A stretch of DNA of 64,000 nucleotides from Kribbella sp. NBC_01245 (GTDB lineage: Bacteria; Actinomycetota; Actinomycetes; Propionibacteriales; Kribbellaceae): the NCBI RefSeq assembly GCF_036226525.1, contig NZ_CP108487.1:6448001-6512000 (forward strand), read 5' to 3'. The notes beneath the pieces are model-generated. The model was given only the letters and a program-made list of their open reading frames with translations, searched no databases and had not been told where the DNA came from. Made by a program: the position numbers and the translations under genes. This document shows positions 1 through 8,335 of this stretch, piece after piece; position 1 is the first letter of the stretch; every line of letters begins with the position of its first letter.

Positions 1-1083
1 GATCCGGCCCGAATAGTAGACGAAGAGCGAGCCCGCACTGACGAGCCAGCGGTCGCTGATGACGATGCCGAGTCTGTGCACAAAGACGTGCCGTACGCAG
101 CCGTAGACGCTACTGATCGAAGTCGCGATCCGGTCGCCAATCCCGAGAGCTCACCCGATACCTCGGAGGGACCGTCGAACGACGACCATCACAATGACAG
201 CATCGACGACGACGTCAGCAAGGGCCGCGAAACCGCAGATCGCTGGGACCTCTTCAGCGCCGATGCCGAAGTCAACGGTGAGATCGTCCGGGCGCGCTTC
301 GATCGCTGGAACCCTGAGCAATTCACAATGTCACGACCGCCGAAACCGGATGCCATCGAGCTGAACACCCCTCCACCAGATGAAGATCCCCTCGACGTCG
401 ACGTCCAACGTGCCGAGGACGGGCGAAATGCAGTTCTATACGTGGCAAACCACAAGGATTCTAAGCCCTGGTTGGAGCCGGTAGTCGACTGCGAACCCGT
501 AGTCCAAAGCGTGTATGTCTCAATCGATCAAGGAGGTGGCCACGGTCACATCCGGCATGGTGCGATGGGTACTGACGAAATGCAGGCTCGCAGGGTGGCC
601 TATAACGAAGATCCCGCTCAGTTGGACCCAGGAAAGAGGGCTCTCGGTATCGATGGCCTCGACCCGACCAAGCCGCACTACTGCGGTCGAGACGCCACAA
701 GGATTCACGACGCGACAGCCTTCGCGGCTGCGTACCTCGGAGCGACTGAGCATCCCGACGTTCGGGCGGTGCTCACAGCTCGATGGGATGAGAATTTCAA
801 GCCCCTGTTGATCCCAATTCCGATTGCTGATCTTCTCGGCCCGGACGGACATCGATTCTGCTCTGGATTCGCACTCAAAGACTGGCCAGAGTCCAAGAAG
901 CAGCGTAAGCAGTGGCTGCAGGCGCGAGATTCGGGGAGCGACCTAGGATCAGTTAAAGAGCCTGAGGTGGAGCAGATACCGACCTTTGAAGGCGGTGAGA
1001 TCGCAGTAACTTTCAAGAGGAACCTTGGCGGTACTGGATATGAGATCGGAACAATCTTCCCTCGACTGTCCCGAGATTTGTGA
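1..1083 (+). CDS. Polymorphic toxin-like protein, C-terminal part (5' end outside window)
   Basis: The frame is open from base 1, so the gene begins before the window; a GTG at 76 is possible but not required. The first ~150 visible residues are acidic and low complexity, like a linker. The last ~200 hold a compact domain with a GGGHGHIRHG motif, then KPHYCGRDATRI, a lysine-containing strand, and GYEIGTIFPRL near the end. A Gly-His-rich start with a closing T-x-Y/F-P is the pattern of BECR-fold RNase toxins at the C-terminus of secreted polymorphic toxins; this assignment is by motif resemblance only. The next gene is small, acidic and closely linked, as an immunity gene would be. Alternative: an ordinary actinobacterial protein of unknown function. 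Confidence 0.65.
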   Translation, partial: DPARIVDEERARTDEPAVADDDAESVHKDVPYAAVDATDRSRDPVANPESSPDTSEGPSNDDHHNDSIDDDVSKGRETADRWDLFSADAEVNGEIVRARFDRWNPEQFTMSRPPKPDAIELNTPPPDEDPLDVDVQRAEDGRNAVLYVANHKDSKPWLEPVVDCEPVVQSVYVSIDQGGGHGHIRHGAMGTDEMQARRVAYNEDPAQLDPGKRALGIDGLDPTKPHYCGRDATRIHDATAFAAAYLGATEHPDVRAVLTARWDENFKPLLIPIPIADLLGPDGHRFCSGFALKDWPESKKQRKQWLQARDSGSDLGSVKEPEVEQIPTFEGGEIAVTFKRNLGGTGYEIGTIFPRLSRDL

Positions 1084-1100
1084 TGGCAAGGAGCGTTGGA

Positions 1101-1433
1101 ATGCCCGGAATTGACATGTACTGGCTTAAGGATAAGACGGTTCCGTTTGCGACCTTCCTCGGTCTCATTCAAGCGTATTACCATCCGGAAGTTCGGAATG
1201 ATGAATTTGATCTGCTGGTAGGTCGCGCGCAAGCGAATCGTCCTGATGACTTGCAGATGGCGACATTCAAGCAGGAGTTCGTCCGGCTCCTCCGGGGCGA
1301 TCGCGAGGGGTTGCACCCTGAGGCGATAGACGCCGCGACCGAGTACGACGACTGGGACAACGACGACGAGTTTCTGCTGTGGCTGTGGCAGCAGCTGTAT
1401 CCGACCGAGCCGGTTCCCGAGCGTGACGAGTGA
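1101..1433 (+). CDS. Small acidic protein, probable immunity partner of upstream toxin-like gene
   Basis: It encodes 110 residues, strongly acidic and rich in Trp near the C-terminus (EYDDWDNDDEFLLWLWQQLY). I chose ATG 1101 because AAGGAG lies at 1088-1093, seven bases upstream; a GTG at 1080 and ATG at 1083 would overlap the stop of the upstream gene. The order (toxin-like domain, then a small acidic protein a few bases later) fits a toxin-immunity pair, with the immunity protein binding and blocking a basic nuclease domain. No family was recognised from the sequence itself, so the role is inferred from context. Confidence 0.65.
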   Translation: MPGIDMYWLKDKTVPFATFLGLIQAYYHPEVRNDEFDLLVGRAQANRPDDLQMATFKQEFVRLLRGDREGLHPEAIDAATEYDDWDNDDEFLLWLWQQLYPTEPVPERDE

Positions 1434-1658
1434 TCAGTTTGACCAGTCAGCATTCCACCCTTCGCGATGGCCCGAATACTCTGCCGACCGATCAAGCGCA
1501 GCGACGGCAGGCTGCAGCTGTGAACGGACTGAGAGGGCGGCGGCCAGAGTGCAGCCCGGCGCCCTGAAGCACGCCACCGAGTCGCTCGGCTCAGTGGCTT
1601 GTGGCCTCGACGACGATTACATCCGTTGTAGGGGCCTGAGTTGACTGTTGGATGCCGG

Positions 1659-2472
1659 TCATGCGGTAGGTCGATTGGCTTGGTTTAGCATTCGGTTGAT
1701 GGTCTCCAGCAGCACTCCGTTATCGGCAGACCCTCGCCACTGCACGAACTCGAGGTTGTCGTCGCCTAGAAGCTGGGCCAATACCCCAACAGAGCCTGGC
1801 CCGAGCGGGGCGGGGGCCACGAGAATCACCGGTACGCCAAAGTCGGCCCGGAGAGCGAATCCGGACGCATCTTGTGCTCGGAACGTCGGTGCGCGCGTGA
1901 ACTTTGCCTGCACGATGATGCTTCTCGCGCCCCGCTTCAGTATGATCCCGGTCGAGCCGTCCTGGAGCCCGGTCTCAGCCCTGTATTCAGCCGGGCCAAA
2001 GTGCCTCCAAAGCTCCGCTCGTAAGTCTGATTCGTATGCCTCAGCACGTTGCTGATCTGAGAGCACCTCCGCGACTGCACGTCGGGTGCTGGAGGGCAGG
2101 TCGGCATGTACGCCGTCGAGTGCCTCTGCCAGTTCGTTTTTCGCTTCGTCTGGCACCGCGGGGTTCTCGAGCACGCGATGCGTCACTGCGTTTGCGATCC
2201 GGTCGAACGCAGCCTCGTACTCGCCCACGCGCAGGCTGCGGAGGCGTTGCCCTGACACCGCGATATCCAAAGAAGGCCGCCAGCGCGAGCAGGACTGGTA
2301 CGCCGATGCTGCTCGCATCTTTGGTGAAGACTCCCACAACTCCCGCCGCTCCGGATGCGGTGCCAACCAGGGCGCATGCAACGCGGGCGAGGCGGCCGAG
2401 TGCAATCGAAGATGCTGATTCCTCGATCTTGGAGGGCACGGGGGCCGGCTTCTCGGGGGTCTCGGAGCTCAC
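1659..2472 (-). pseudogene. Frameshifted two-TM membrane protein with PD-(D/E)XK-like C-terminal domain
   Basis: Two overlapping minus frames each hold half of one protein. The first (from GTG 2472, with AGGATCAGG upstream) gives a polar start and two hydrophobic segments, roughly VACALVGTASGAAGVVGVF and GVPVLLALAAFFGY. The second continues with SGQRLRSLRVGEYEAAFDRI, a common continuation after such membrane pairs, then a helical stretch and a C-terminal domain with STGIILKRGARSIIVQAKF. The latter resembles the D...QxK core of Mrr-like nucleases. The switch between frames is near 2265-2275, consistent with a one-base indel. Either the gene is broken or the assembly has an error there. The nuclease reading is tentative. 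Confidence 0.55.
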
Positions 2473-2717
2473 ATACCTGATCCTGGCGCAGTAGTCGCCG
2501 CGGCGCCAGCTTGCTCTGAGAGCAGCCGGCTCCGTTGTGGCCCGCGCTGTTGATCTGCGGGGACGAGCTACGCCACCGAACCCGGCGCCAATCACCGTTT
2601 CACTTGCGCCCGCTCTCTTGAAGAGGCTGTCGGGTGGCAGGTGTGCGCTGCGTTGCAGCGCCGGGGGAGTAGCGACCATCGAGTAGCTCGTTCCCACAAA
2701 GAAATGCGAGCACAACC

Positions 2718-3452
2718 ATGAGCGCACTGCCCACTGACTTTCCGCAGGTCCCACTCAAACAGATGGATCCGTCGATGCTCGTTTTCGAGCTCGGCCGTGA
2801 GGTTCACCGACTCATGCCCGAGTCGAGCGAGCTCATCACCTCCGCCGCTGCGATGGCATCCTTCCTGCACCGCAGGCAAACCAGGTTCGTTCGTGGTCGT
2901 CTGCCGTGGGTGCCGTACATCGAGCACCCGCTTCGCGTCGCGCTACGGCTGATGCGATGGGGCGTTCGTGATCCAGAGGTCTTGGCCGCGGCTCTGCTGC
3001 ATGACGTAGTAGAGGACTGCTCCGAAGAACTGCTCCGCATATTTGGTCGTCAAGCCGAGACGGCACGGGGTTGCCTGGCTCGGCTCTTCGGCGATGGGAC
3101 GGCACAGCACGTGCATCAGGTCACGAACCCTGCTGCCGTGGTCGACCTGGAGAGCTACCAGATCCACATGACGGCACTGGCCTGGTCGCGGATTCCCGCG
3201 TTGTTGATCAAGGCCAGCGATCTCAAAGACAATGCTGGATCGATCCCCTACCAGCTGGGATACGGGCAGGATGAGCGGATGCTGCGTCGGCTTCGTAAGT
3301 ACCTGCCGTGCGTGCGCGAGGTTGCACGGGGCTTAAGTGCTATGGGGCTCGAGGCAACATCTGAGTTCGCTTGGTCTGCGGCTGCAGCCGACCTGCGCCG
3401 GCTTACAGCAGAGTTGGAAGAGCTGGCCGGCGAGCTGGGCATTGTGGTGTGA
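2718..3452 (+). CDS. HD-domain phosphohydrolase, SpoT/MESH1-like
   Basis: This 244-residue protein carries a RelA/SpoT-type HD hydrolase domain. The signature runs YIEHPLRVALRL, then LAAALLHDVVEDC (the HD pair plus the ED that follows it), and later LLIKASDLKDN, the second metal-binding block. No synthetase or TGS/ACT domain is present, so it matches small alarmone hydrolases or related nucleotide-cleaving HD enzymes. Family members hydrolyse (p)ppGpp or similar 3'-pyrophosphorylated nucleotides; the substrate here is not proven. The Shine-Dalgarno before ATG 2718 is weak. It is followed by a NADAR-family gene, so two probable nucleotide-processing enzymes are adjacent. Confidence 0.8.
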   Translation: MSALPTDFPQVPLKQMDPSMLVFELGREVHRLMPESSELITSAAAMASFLHRRQTRFVRGRLPWVPYIEHPLRVALRLMRWGVRDPEVLAAALLHDVVEDCSEELLRIFGRQAETARGCLARLFGDGTAQHVHQVTNPAAVVDLESYQIHMTALAWSRIPALLIKASDLKDNAGSIPYQLGYGQDERMLRRLRKYLPCVREVARGLSAMGLEATSEFAWSAAAADLRRLTAELEELAGELGIVV

Positions 3453-3598
3453 GCTGCCCGCTCCGATCGCGCCAGCCTGCGGCAAGCCTCGCTCCAGCGA
3501 GATCTGCCCTTCTGCGCTCAGCGGTGCACCTCAGGCATCAGCACAGCTGATTCGGGGGCGCCCGGCCAGACGAGTGGATAAAACTTGGAGTGATAGCC

Positions 3599-4063
3599 GT
3601 GGGCCAGTTCGATCAGTCACCCATGTTCGCCGGAGAGCTCGCTTTCCTGTCGAACTTTGACCAGACACCGTTCCTCATGCCGCTCCTGGACGCCGAGGTT
3701 GCTTCGGCGGAGCACGCGTTCAACGCATTGAAGACCGTCGACGAAGACCAGCAGCATCACGTGCTCGAGGCGCCGACGCCGGGGGAGAGCAAGCGCCGCG
3801 GGCGCCGGGTGCCCCTTCGGCCCGGTTGGGATGCTGGCGTGCGGGTCTGGGCCATGCGGCAAGTGTTAACCGCCAAATTCGCGGTCCCTGCCCTTCGCTA
3901 CCAACTCGTGCGTACCGAGGGCCGCGTGCTTGTGGAGACAAATCACTGGCACGACCAGTACTGGGGCTCGTGCTTCTGCCCGAGGCATGAGCAGACTCCC
4001 GGTATGAATATGCTCGGCGAGCTGCTGATGGTCATCCGCGCACGTCACAGGTCAACGACCTAG
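3599..4063 (+). CDS. NADAR-family protein (YbiA-like)
   Basis: The 154-residue protein matches the NADAR/YbiA family throughout: FAGELAFLSNF at the start, ASAEHAFNALKT, TPGESKRRGRRVPLR, a Trp-rich VETNHWHDQYWGSCFC and NMLGELLMVIR at the end. Family members are N-glycosidases, acting on riboflavin-pathway intermediates or on ADP-ribose adducts, and some are linked to NAD-dependent conflict systems. I prefer GTG 3599 because GGAG at 3587-3590 sits eight bases before it; GTG 3590 would put that SD inside the gene. With the macrodomain and SLOG genes further right it suggests a theme of ADP-ribose or NAD chemistry. Confidence 0.88.
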   Translation: MGQFDQSPMFAGELAFLSNFDQTPFLMPLLDAEVASAEHAFNALKTVDEDQQHHVLEAPTPGESKRRGRRVPLRPGWDAGVRVWAMRQVLTAKFAVPALRYQLVRTEGRVLVETNHWHDQYWGSCFCPRHEQTPGMNMLGELLMVIRARHRSTT

Positions 4064-4072
4064 TTTCGCCCG

Positions 4073-4117
4073 AAGAAGCCCTCCTGGATCTCTCTGATCC
4101 GGGAGGGCTTCTTTTTG
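4073..4117 (+). terminator. Rho-independent terminator after NADAR gene
   Basis: GAAGCCCTCC pairs with GGGAGGGCTTC around an imperfect loop containing GGATC/GATCC, followed by TTTTTGG on the plus strand. It lies just past the NADAR stop codon and before the convergent end of the methylase-like gene, so it separates the two transcripts. Confidence 0.85.
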
Positions 4118-4132
4118 GTTGAGGCCGTCTGT

Positions 4133-4984
4133 CTATCGAGCCGTCCCCAGAGGCATTAGGGTGCCGCCGGTCCGGGCATCCGGTCGTGACGGGTGCAACC
4201 GTCCACCATGGCCCGAATCCAGGTTGGTGCAGCCTGGAGCCATCCTGTGGTCCGTTGTGGTGAATGAGGGTCCACCGGAGGTCGCCGGCGAGTCGAGCAG
4301 CTTCTGCGCTCTCTCCACCGTGTCGACATGGCGGAGCTTCCAGCCCCATCCGCCGAGGATGTGGGCTGGTGTTCGCCAGCTGTCGAACGTCTCCATGGTG
4401 AGGGTGTTTCTGCGGTGTACGACCGCGGGAACGTGGAGCAGCGACAGGTGGATGTAGGCCATGTGGACGGCTTGGGGTGCGATGTCCTCTGCCGTCACGT
4501 GTAACTGGGTCTGGGGGTTCAGTCCGGCGGTGCGCATCTCCTGAGTGATGGCGACGATGAACGCGGCTGCTCCACATGCTGGTTCGTACAGACTCGCGAA
4601 ACCCTGGGACTGGATCTGCTCGGCAATTGCGTCGATCTGCATCCCTGCCATGAGCCTGGCGACGTCGTAGGGGGTGTAGAACTGGCCGAGGCGGCCGTTG
4701 CCGAGCTCCAGTTCCATGTAGAGGCGGCCGAGTACGTCGCAGGGTGCTTGCTCCATCGCGTTCACGACGAGCGCGAGGGCGTGCGCGAAGCGGTTCAGCT
4801 CGTCGCGGTCATAGCGACCTGCGGTGCGCAGGTACTGCTCCTCGCGCTCGTCGTACCCCCAGGAATCCACCGCGTTCCGGACGGCGAGCGCGGACATCTC
4901 GACGAAGTCGTCGAAGACTTCCGACATTCGCTTCTCGCCGGCGTTTGCCACGAGCAGCTTCACGATCTGCCTGTAACTGCTCAC
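4133..4984 (-). CDS. N6-adenine methylase-like protein without a visible NPPY motif
   Basis: The 283-residue protein has the N6-Mtase (HsdM-like) fold signature: GQFYTPYDVARLMAGM, then a SAM-binding motif I, ASLYEPACGAAAFIVAI. Where the catalytic NPPY/F motif should follow it reads AYIHLSLLHVPAVVHRRNT and then TPAHILGGW. I find no (D/N)PP(Y/F). A similar form occurs in other plasmid and element proteins annotated as N-6 DNA methylases, so this may be a SAM-binding protein without classical activity. Its start codon overlaps the ParM-like stop by 4 bases (ATGA at 4981-4984), so it is co-translated with the partition genes. A role in segregation control or origin marking is only inference. Confidence 0.8.
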   Translation of the reverse strand: MSSYRQIVKLLVANAGEKRMSEVFDDFVEMSALAVRNAVDSWGYDEREEQYLRTAGRYDRDELNRFAHALALVVNAMEQAPCDVLGRLYMELELGNGRLGQFYTPYDVARLMAGMQIDAIAEQIQSQGFASLYEPACGAAAFIVAITQEMRTAGLNPQTQLHVTAEDIAPQAVHMAYIHLSLLHVPAVVHRRNTLTMETFDSWRTPAHILGGWGWKLRHVDTVERAQKLLDSPATSGGPSFTTTDHRMAPGCTNLDSGHGGRLHPSRPDARTGGTLMPLGTAR

Positions 4985-6276
4985 GAGTCGGGCTCGCCGA
5001 CCGCCTGCACGGTGCTGGCCATCTCCACGTGGCGTGCCGCGATGTACATGCCTTCACGATTCAGGTGGCGTGAGTAGCTCGAGTCGAGGTAGAGGACCGG
5101 GACGTCGCCGGCGGCCTGCAGGAGTCGTGGGTGCAGCATCTCGCGTACCGGACCCGCGCCACCGCCGTAGACGTAGACCACCTCGGTCGTCGCGCCGGCC
5201 TGCGAGAGGACGTCACCGAACGCGGAGACGATCGCGTCGACCAGGTAGGTGGCTTCGTCGGCGACGAAGCCGGCAGCACGCTCGTGCCGTGACTTCTGCA
5301 GTACCGAGGGTGGAGCCTGGAGGAAGTCAGCGAGCTGCTTGCGCGATGTGAACTGCAACGCCTTATCGGATTCGCTCATGCGCTCCATGGCATTCATCAG
5401 CGCCGTACCGTGGCCCTGCTCGAGCGTGAACGCAGCCTCAGGGTTGAACCTGCCATCGGTGAAGACCGGGAAGTTGACGGTGCCCTCGCCGATGTCCACA
5501 CCAACGGTGTTTCGGACAGTTACGAGATCGGCCGCGGTGACGTCGGCGAAGGCGCCGGGTTGACGGGTACGCAGGTCGTCGAGCAGCGCCTGGGCGAGCG
5601 GCTCCTTCTTGTCGGTGATCGCGAATTGTGCCGAGGCACCCTCGGCCATGACCTGGACGTCGACGAACTCGAGTCGAACCGATACCGGCGTTGAGAAGTT
5701 CTTGATCGTCACGAGGTGCACTACGGGCTCGGTGGCGCCAATCCCCATGAACTCGGCAGCGTAGGCGTTGCGGCGCGCGACGAACTCCGAGATCGGCAGC
5801 GCAAGACCAGCGCGCACTTTCACGCGCAGCTCATGGTCAGGAAGCGCGCCTGTGGCACGAACATGGTCGCGCAGCGCCTTGACCGCGAAGACCCCGAGTA
5901 CGAGCACCTTGGCGAGTTCTTGGTCGACCTTGCTGTGCTTGCCCAGGACCTCGAACTCGGTGAACTTCGAGCCGCGCACATTCAGCGCCGCGCGGCCGAA
6001 GATGCGACGGTCACTCGCAGCAACCAGGGGAGTGCTCATCGTGCAGTCGAGTCGGTTGTAGAAGTCGTCACCCGCAGCCGCAGCGTCATCGCTGAGAACT
6101 CCAGCGGCAGACGTGTCCGCGAGCGGCACTTTCGGGTTCTGTCGGCTTGTCGAGGTAACCGCCGATGGGAGGTCGATCTCATCGAAGACTCCGCTCTCGT
6201 TGTTGCGGATGACACCTTTCACATAGCCGTTGCCGACGTCGATGCCGCCGGTGAGGGGGATGGTCGCTTCGCTCAT
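4981..6276 (-). CDS. ParM/StbA-like actin ATPase for segregation
   Basis: This 431-residue protein has the actin-family ATPase blocks: phosphate 1 GGIDVGNGYVKG (residues ~10-21), phosphate 2 VGVDIGEGTVNFPVF in the middle and the adenosine motif VYVYGGGAGPVREML near the C-terminus. Such proteins polymerise into filaments that push plasmid copies or phage DNA apart. ATG 6276 (MSEATIPL) is preferred over 6297 because GAAGGA lies eight bases before it on the minus strand. It sits between a ParR-like adaptor upstream and a methylase-like gene that overlaps its end, an apparent three-gene operon. From memory, the closest analogy is AlpC of the corynebacterial CGP3 element. Confidence 0.88.
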   Translation of the reverse strand: MSEATIPLTGGIDVGNGYVKGVIRNNESGVFDEIDLPSAVTSTSRQNPKVPLADTSAAGVLSDDAAAAGDDFYNRLDCTMSTPLVAASDRRIFGRAALNVRGSKFTEFEVLGKHSKVDQELAKVLVLGVFAVKALRDHVRATGALPDHELRVKVRAGLALPISEFVARRNAYAAEFMGIGATEPVVHLVTIKNFSTPVSVRLEFVDVQVMAEGASAQFAITDKKEPLAQALLDDLRTRQPGAFADVTAADLVTVRNTVGVDIGEGTVNFPVFTDGRFNPEAAFTLEQGHGTALMNAMERMSESDKALQFTSRKQLADFLQAPPSVLQKSRHERAAGFVADEATYLVDAIVSAFGDVLSQAGATTEVVYVYGGGAGPVREMLHPRLLQAAGDVPVLYLDSSYSRHLNREGMYIAARHVEMASTVQAVGEPDS

Positions 6277-6333
6277 TTCTGGATCCTTCATCTGCATGGT
6301 CTGGTGGTCTGGGGCACTGCGTCGGGCACTCGA

Positions 6334-6813
6334 CTACCGGCGGGTGGACGACATGATTTCGTCGATGGAGGCCTGCTCCCGGACCCCAGGCACTTCGTGC
6401 TGCGCTGGTGTGGCTGCCGGCACGGCAGCGGGTCCTTCGAGGGACTCGACCGGCGCGGAAGATTGATCCGCGGGCGAAGACGCCTGGTCGTGTGCCATTG
6501 CCGGCGGTGCGTCACTCAACTGGTTGCGCGGCTCGCCCTGCGGAACGGTGTACTTCGCCTGCGAGGGTTCGGTCGGCAGAGTTCCCGCGGTATTGGCCGG
6601 CAGAGCTTGCCCATGTCGGAGCAGCTGCTCTACCGGTTTGTTCACGACGTCGATGTAGCCATCGCGCTCGATCGATTCGCGGATCAGCAGCCGGAGCGAG
6701 CCCGAGATGTTCTCCTGGAGGTCGAGCCACTGGTTCACCGAGACGTCTGCTGCGGGAACGCTCCAGCGAAGCCGCCGCGGATCTGCCGCCTCTGGCTGAC
6801 TGGTCTTGGTCAT
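6334..6813 (-). CDS. ParR/StbB-like DNA-binding adaptor of the actin partition system
   Basis: The 159-residue protein opens with ~60 residues of the type RLRWSVPAADVSVNQWLDLQ followed by NISGSLRLLIRESI and GYIDVVN. This matches the N-terminal ribbon-helix-helix-like region of Gram-positive ParR/StbB partners, which bind centromere repeats and cap the actin filament. The rest is Pro/Ala/Ser-rich and disordered, ending in a short helix (REQASIDEIMSSTRR) that could contact the filament. GAGGAGAG stands seven bases before ATG 6813. The gene is first in the operon and directly downstream of the repeat cluster at 6886-6945, which it probably binds and uses for autoregulation. Confidence 0.72.
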   Translation of the reverse strand: MTKTSQPEAADPRRLRWSVPAADVSVNQWLDLQENISGSLRLLIRESIERDGYIDVVNKPVEQLLRHGQALPANTAGTLPTEPSQAKYTVPQGEPRNQLSDAPPAMAHDQASSPADQSSAPVESLEGPAAVPAATPAQHEVPGVREQASIDEIMSSTRR

Positions 6814-6885
6814 CCGTGCACTCTCCTCGGCCTCGTCTACGGGACTCGGCCAGGTCGCCCTTGAGTCCTCTATCAGATTCGCATC

Positions 6886-6945
6886 CTATAAGCATTTAAT
6901 GGTCTTTTGCAAACCTTTTAAAGACCATCTAAAGACCTATCCGCG
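6886..6945 (-). promoter_or_regulatory. Candidate centromere/operator repeats of the partition operon
   Basis: This short AT-rich patch lies in front of the ParR-like gene. It contains AATGGTCTTTT (6898-6908), whose reverse complement AAAAGACCATT matches AAAGACCAT (6919-6928) and AAAGACCTAT (6931-6940). So there are three copies of an AAAGACC(A)T element in two orientations within ~45 bp. CCTATAAG at 6885-6892 could also serve as a -10 element. Position and repetition fit a parC/alpS-like site that doubles as operator. Confidence 0.6.
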
Positions 6946-7552
6946 TTCCGGGGCACCTCACGACTCGGCAAGGACGTCGATCAGACCCAGCCGAGCCCAC
7001 CCGCCAGTTCCTACCGTGGCCCGTTGGTGGTCTCGTCAGTGCTCCAATAGGGGACAGGTCTGGTATCCCGGCCGCCCCGGTTCAGGCCCTGGTCCAGCAG
7101 GTGCCCAGCATCGACCCGGAGCGCGACGCCTGACGTTCGGCGACAGGACCGGCGGCAGACCGCGATGCGTCCCGGTCCTCCCACAGCCCAGTGATGCACG
7201 CCATCGAGGCAAGATCTGAACGCGGCTGAGCCCACCCAGGGACCGGATGAGTGTCGGTCGGCGCTCCCACGCCCTGCTCTTCTGGCTCTCCTTCATGCGC
7301 CCACGACTGCTGCGCAGTAGCTGTGAAGGGCCTGCGGCCCGCCTCGGGCGCGGTGCAACGAGTGCCGGTAAGACAGCCGTCGTACGAGCGATGCCGACGA
7401 CCGTCACGGATGCCGGCCCAAAAGAGCCCAATCGAACTCCGGCACACGATGAGGGGCAAACCGCTGCGCGGCGCAACAGCCTGTGGATCCACAGCGCCAA
7501 CCACCACAGCGATAGAGCGTCGGACCACCCTGTGGCGCCGCTGCGGTAGCCG

Positions 7553-8149
7553 CTAGCGGCAAGGTATTGCGGAGCCGTAGGCGATTAGAAGACCCACCAA
7601 AGCGAGCATCCGTACAGACGGAGGAAGAGTGCGCCGCTCGTACCTCGCGAGACTGCGAAAGCGCATCCGTACGGCGGTGCCACGCACGCCGATCAGAGCG
7701 AACAGCATCAGAGGGCCAAGACCAGGCGAAACAGCACCGGACCGTACACGCGCTTCGCGCAAGATGTCCCAGAGTCCGGACCGGTACGTACCAACGATTT
7801 CGCCTGATACACCAGCGTTCCAGTCCTCCGCTAACGCTCCGGACGTGGAACAGAAGGCGGAGAAGAAAAAGGGCATAAGAGAACCTGGCAACACGTGCCC
7901 TGAAGACGTCGCTTCGCTCGCCCCTCTCCGCTGCGCTCCGAGGACGTGTTGGTCGGCATAGCCGACGGGTTCCAACGGTCGCTGGCGCTCCCTGACCTCG
8001 CTGCGCTCGGCATGCCCAGATGGCATGGATGAGCCGCCGCGCTCGTCGCCAGCAATCGATGAATGGATGCCCTGCGGGCGCATCGAGTGAGCCACCAAGG
8101 CGACGACCCCGAGGTAGCTGAAGCGGCTCATAGCCAGCAGAGCTGGCAC
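7553..8149 (-). CDS. Doubtful hypothetical membrane protein
   Basis: A 198-residue frame has several hydrophobic stretches: FSYLGVVALVAHS, LMPFFFSAFC, GLGPLMLFALIGV and VRMLALVGLLIAYG. Codon use is unlike the neighbours, with many T- and A-ending codons and a TTA, and the middle is low complexity (AERSEVRERQRPLEP). No Shine-Dalgarno is convincing. It may be a real but recently acquired gene, a decaying one, or chance. Nothing in it points to a function. Confidence 0.25.
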   Translation of the reverse strand: MPALLAMSRFSYLGVVALVAHSMRPQGIHSSIAGDERGGSSMPSGHAERSEVRERQRPLEPVGYADQHVLGAQRRGASEATSSGHVLPGSLMPFFFSAFCSTSGALAEDWNAGVSGEIVGTYRSGLWDILREARVRSGAVSPGLGPLMLFALIGVRGTAVRMRFRSLARYERRTLPPSVRMLALVGLLIAYGSAIPCR

Positions 8150-8154
8150 GGGAC
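8133..8154 (+). repeat. 22-bp repeat, copy 1
   Basis: GCCAGC(A/G)GAGCTGGCACGG and three to four following bases occur here and at 10048-10069 with one mismatch over 22 bases. The unit contains a GCCAGC...GCTGGC dyad with a 3-base spacer. Each copy stands within ~410 bases upstream of a gene. Confidence 0.6.
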
Positions 8155-8335
8155 AAGCACGAGTCGGCGACCGGCTTCGTTATTGGCTCGTCCGCCACGA
8201 GATCTCATGCCGACCAGCTGGCAACAACTCCGCAAACACCGGTGCGGACATCCTCACCAGGGCTTGTCGACGCGCCCCTGACTACCGCAACAGGGGCCTC
8301 GCTCCTTCCCAGACCTTCCAAGATCGGAGTCGTCC

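Larger units (their letters stand above)
6946..8335. other. 1.4 kb stretch without a convincing gene
   Basis: No frame here shows a recognisable domain or a strong start signal. The DNA has several short dyads (for example CTGTGGATCCACAG at 7479-7492, and GCCCCTG/CAGGGGC at 8274-8297) and motifs such as CGCTTCGCTCG and CGCTGCGCTC. It may hold a decayed region, an untranslated RNA or regulatory DNA. One low-confidence membrane-protein frame is listed separately. Confidence 0.5.

Noticed and set aside
1423..1644. 73-codon frame after the immunity-like gene
   Set aside because: No ribosome site, biased Arg/Ala/Ser composition and overlap with the preceding gene.
5716..6864. Plus-strand frame of 382 codons across the partition genes
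   Set aside because: Opposite to the actin-like and ParR-like genes, which have motifs and good ribosome sites.
7036..8198. Several overlapping frames in the gene-poor region
   Set aside because: Arg/Cys/Ser-rich products without hydrophobic cores or starts; only the 7553-8149 frame was kept, at low confidence.
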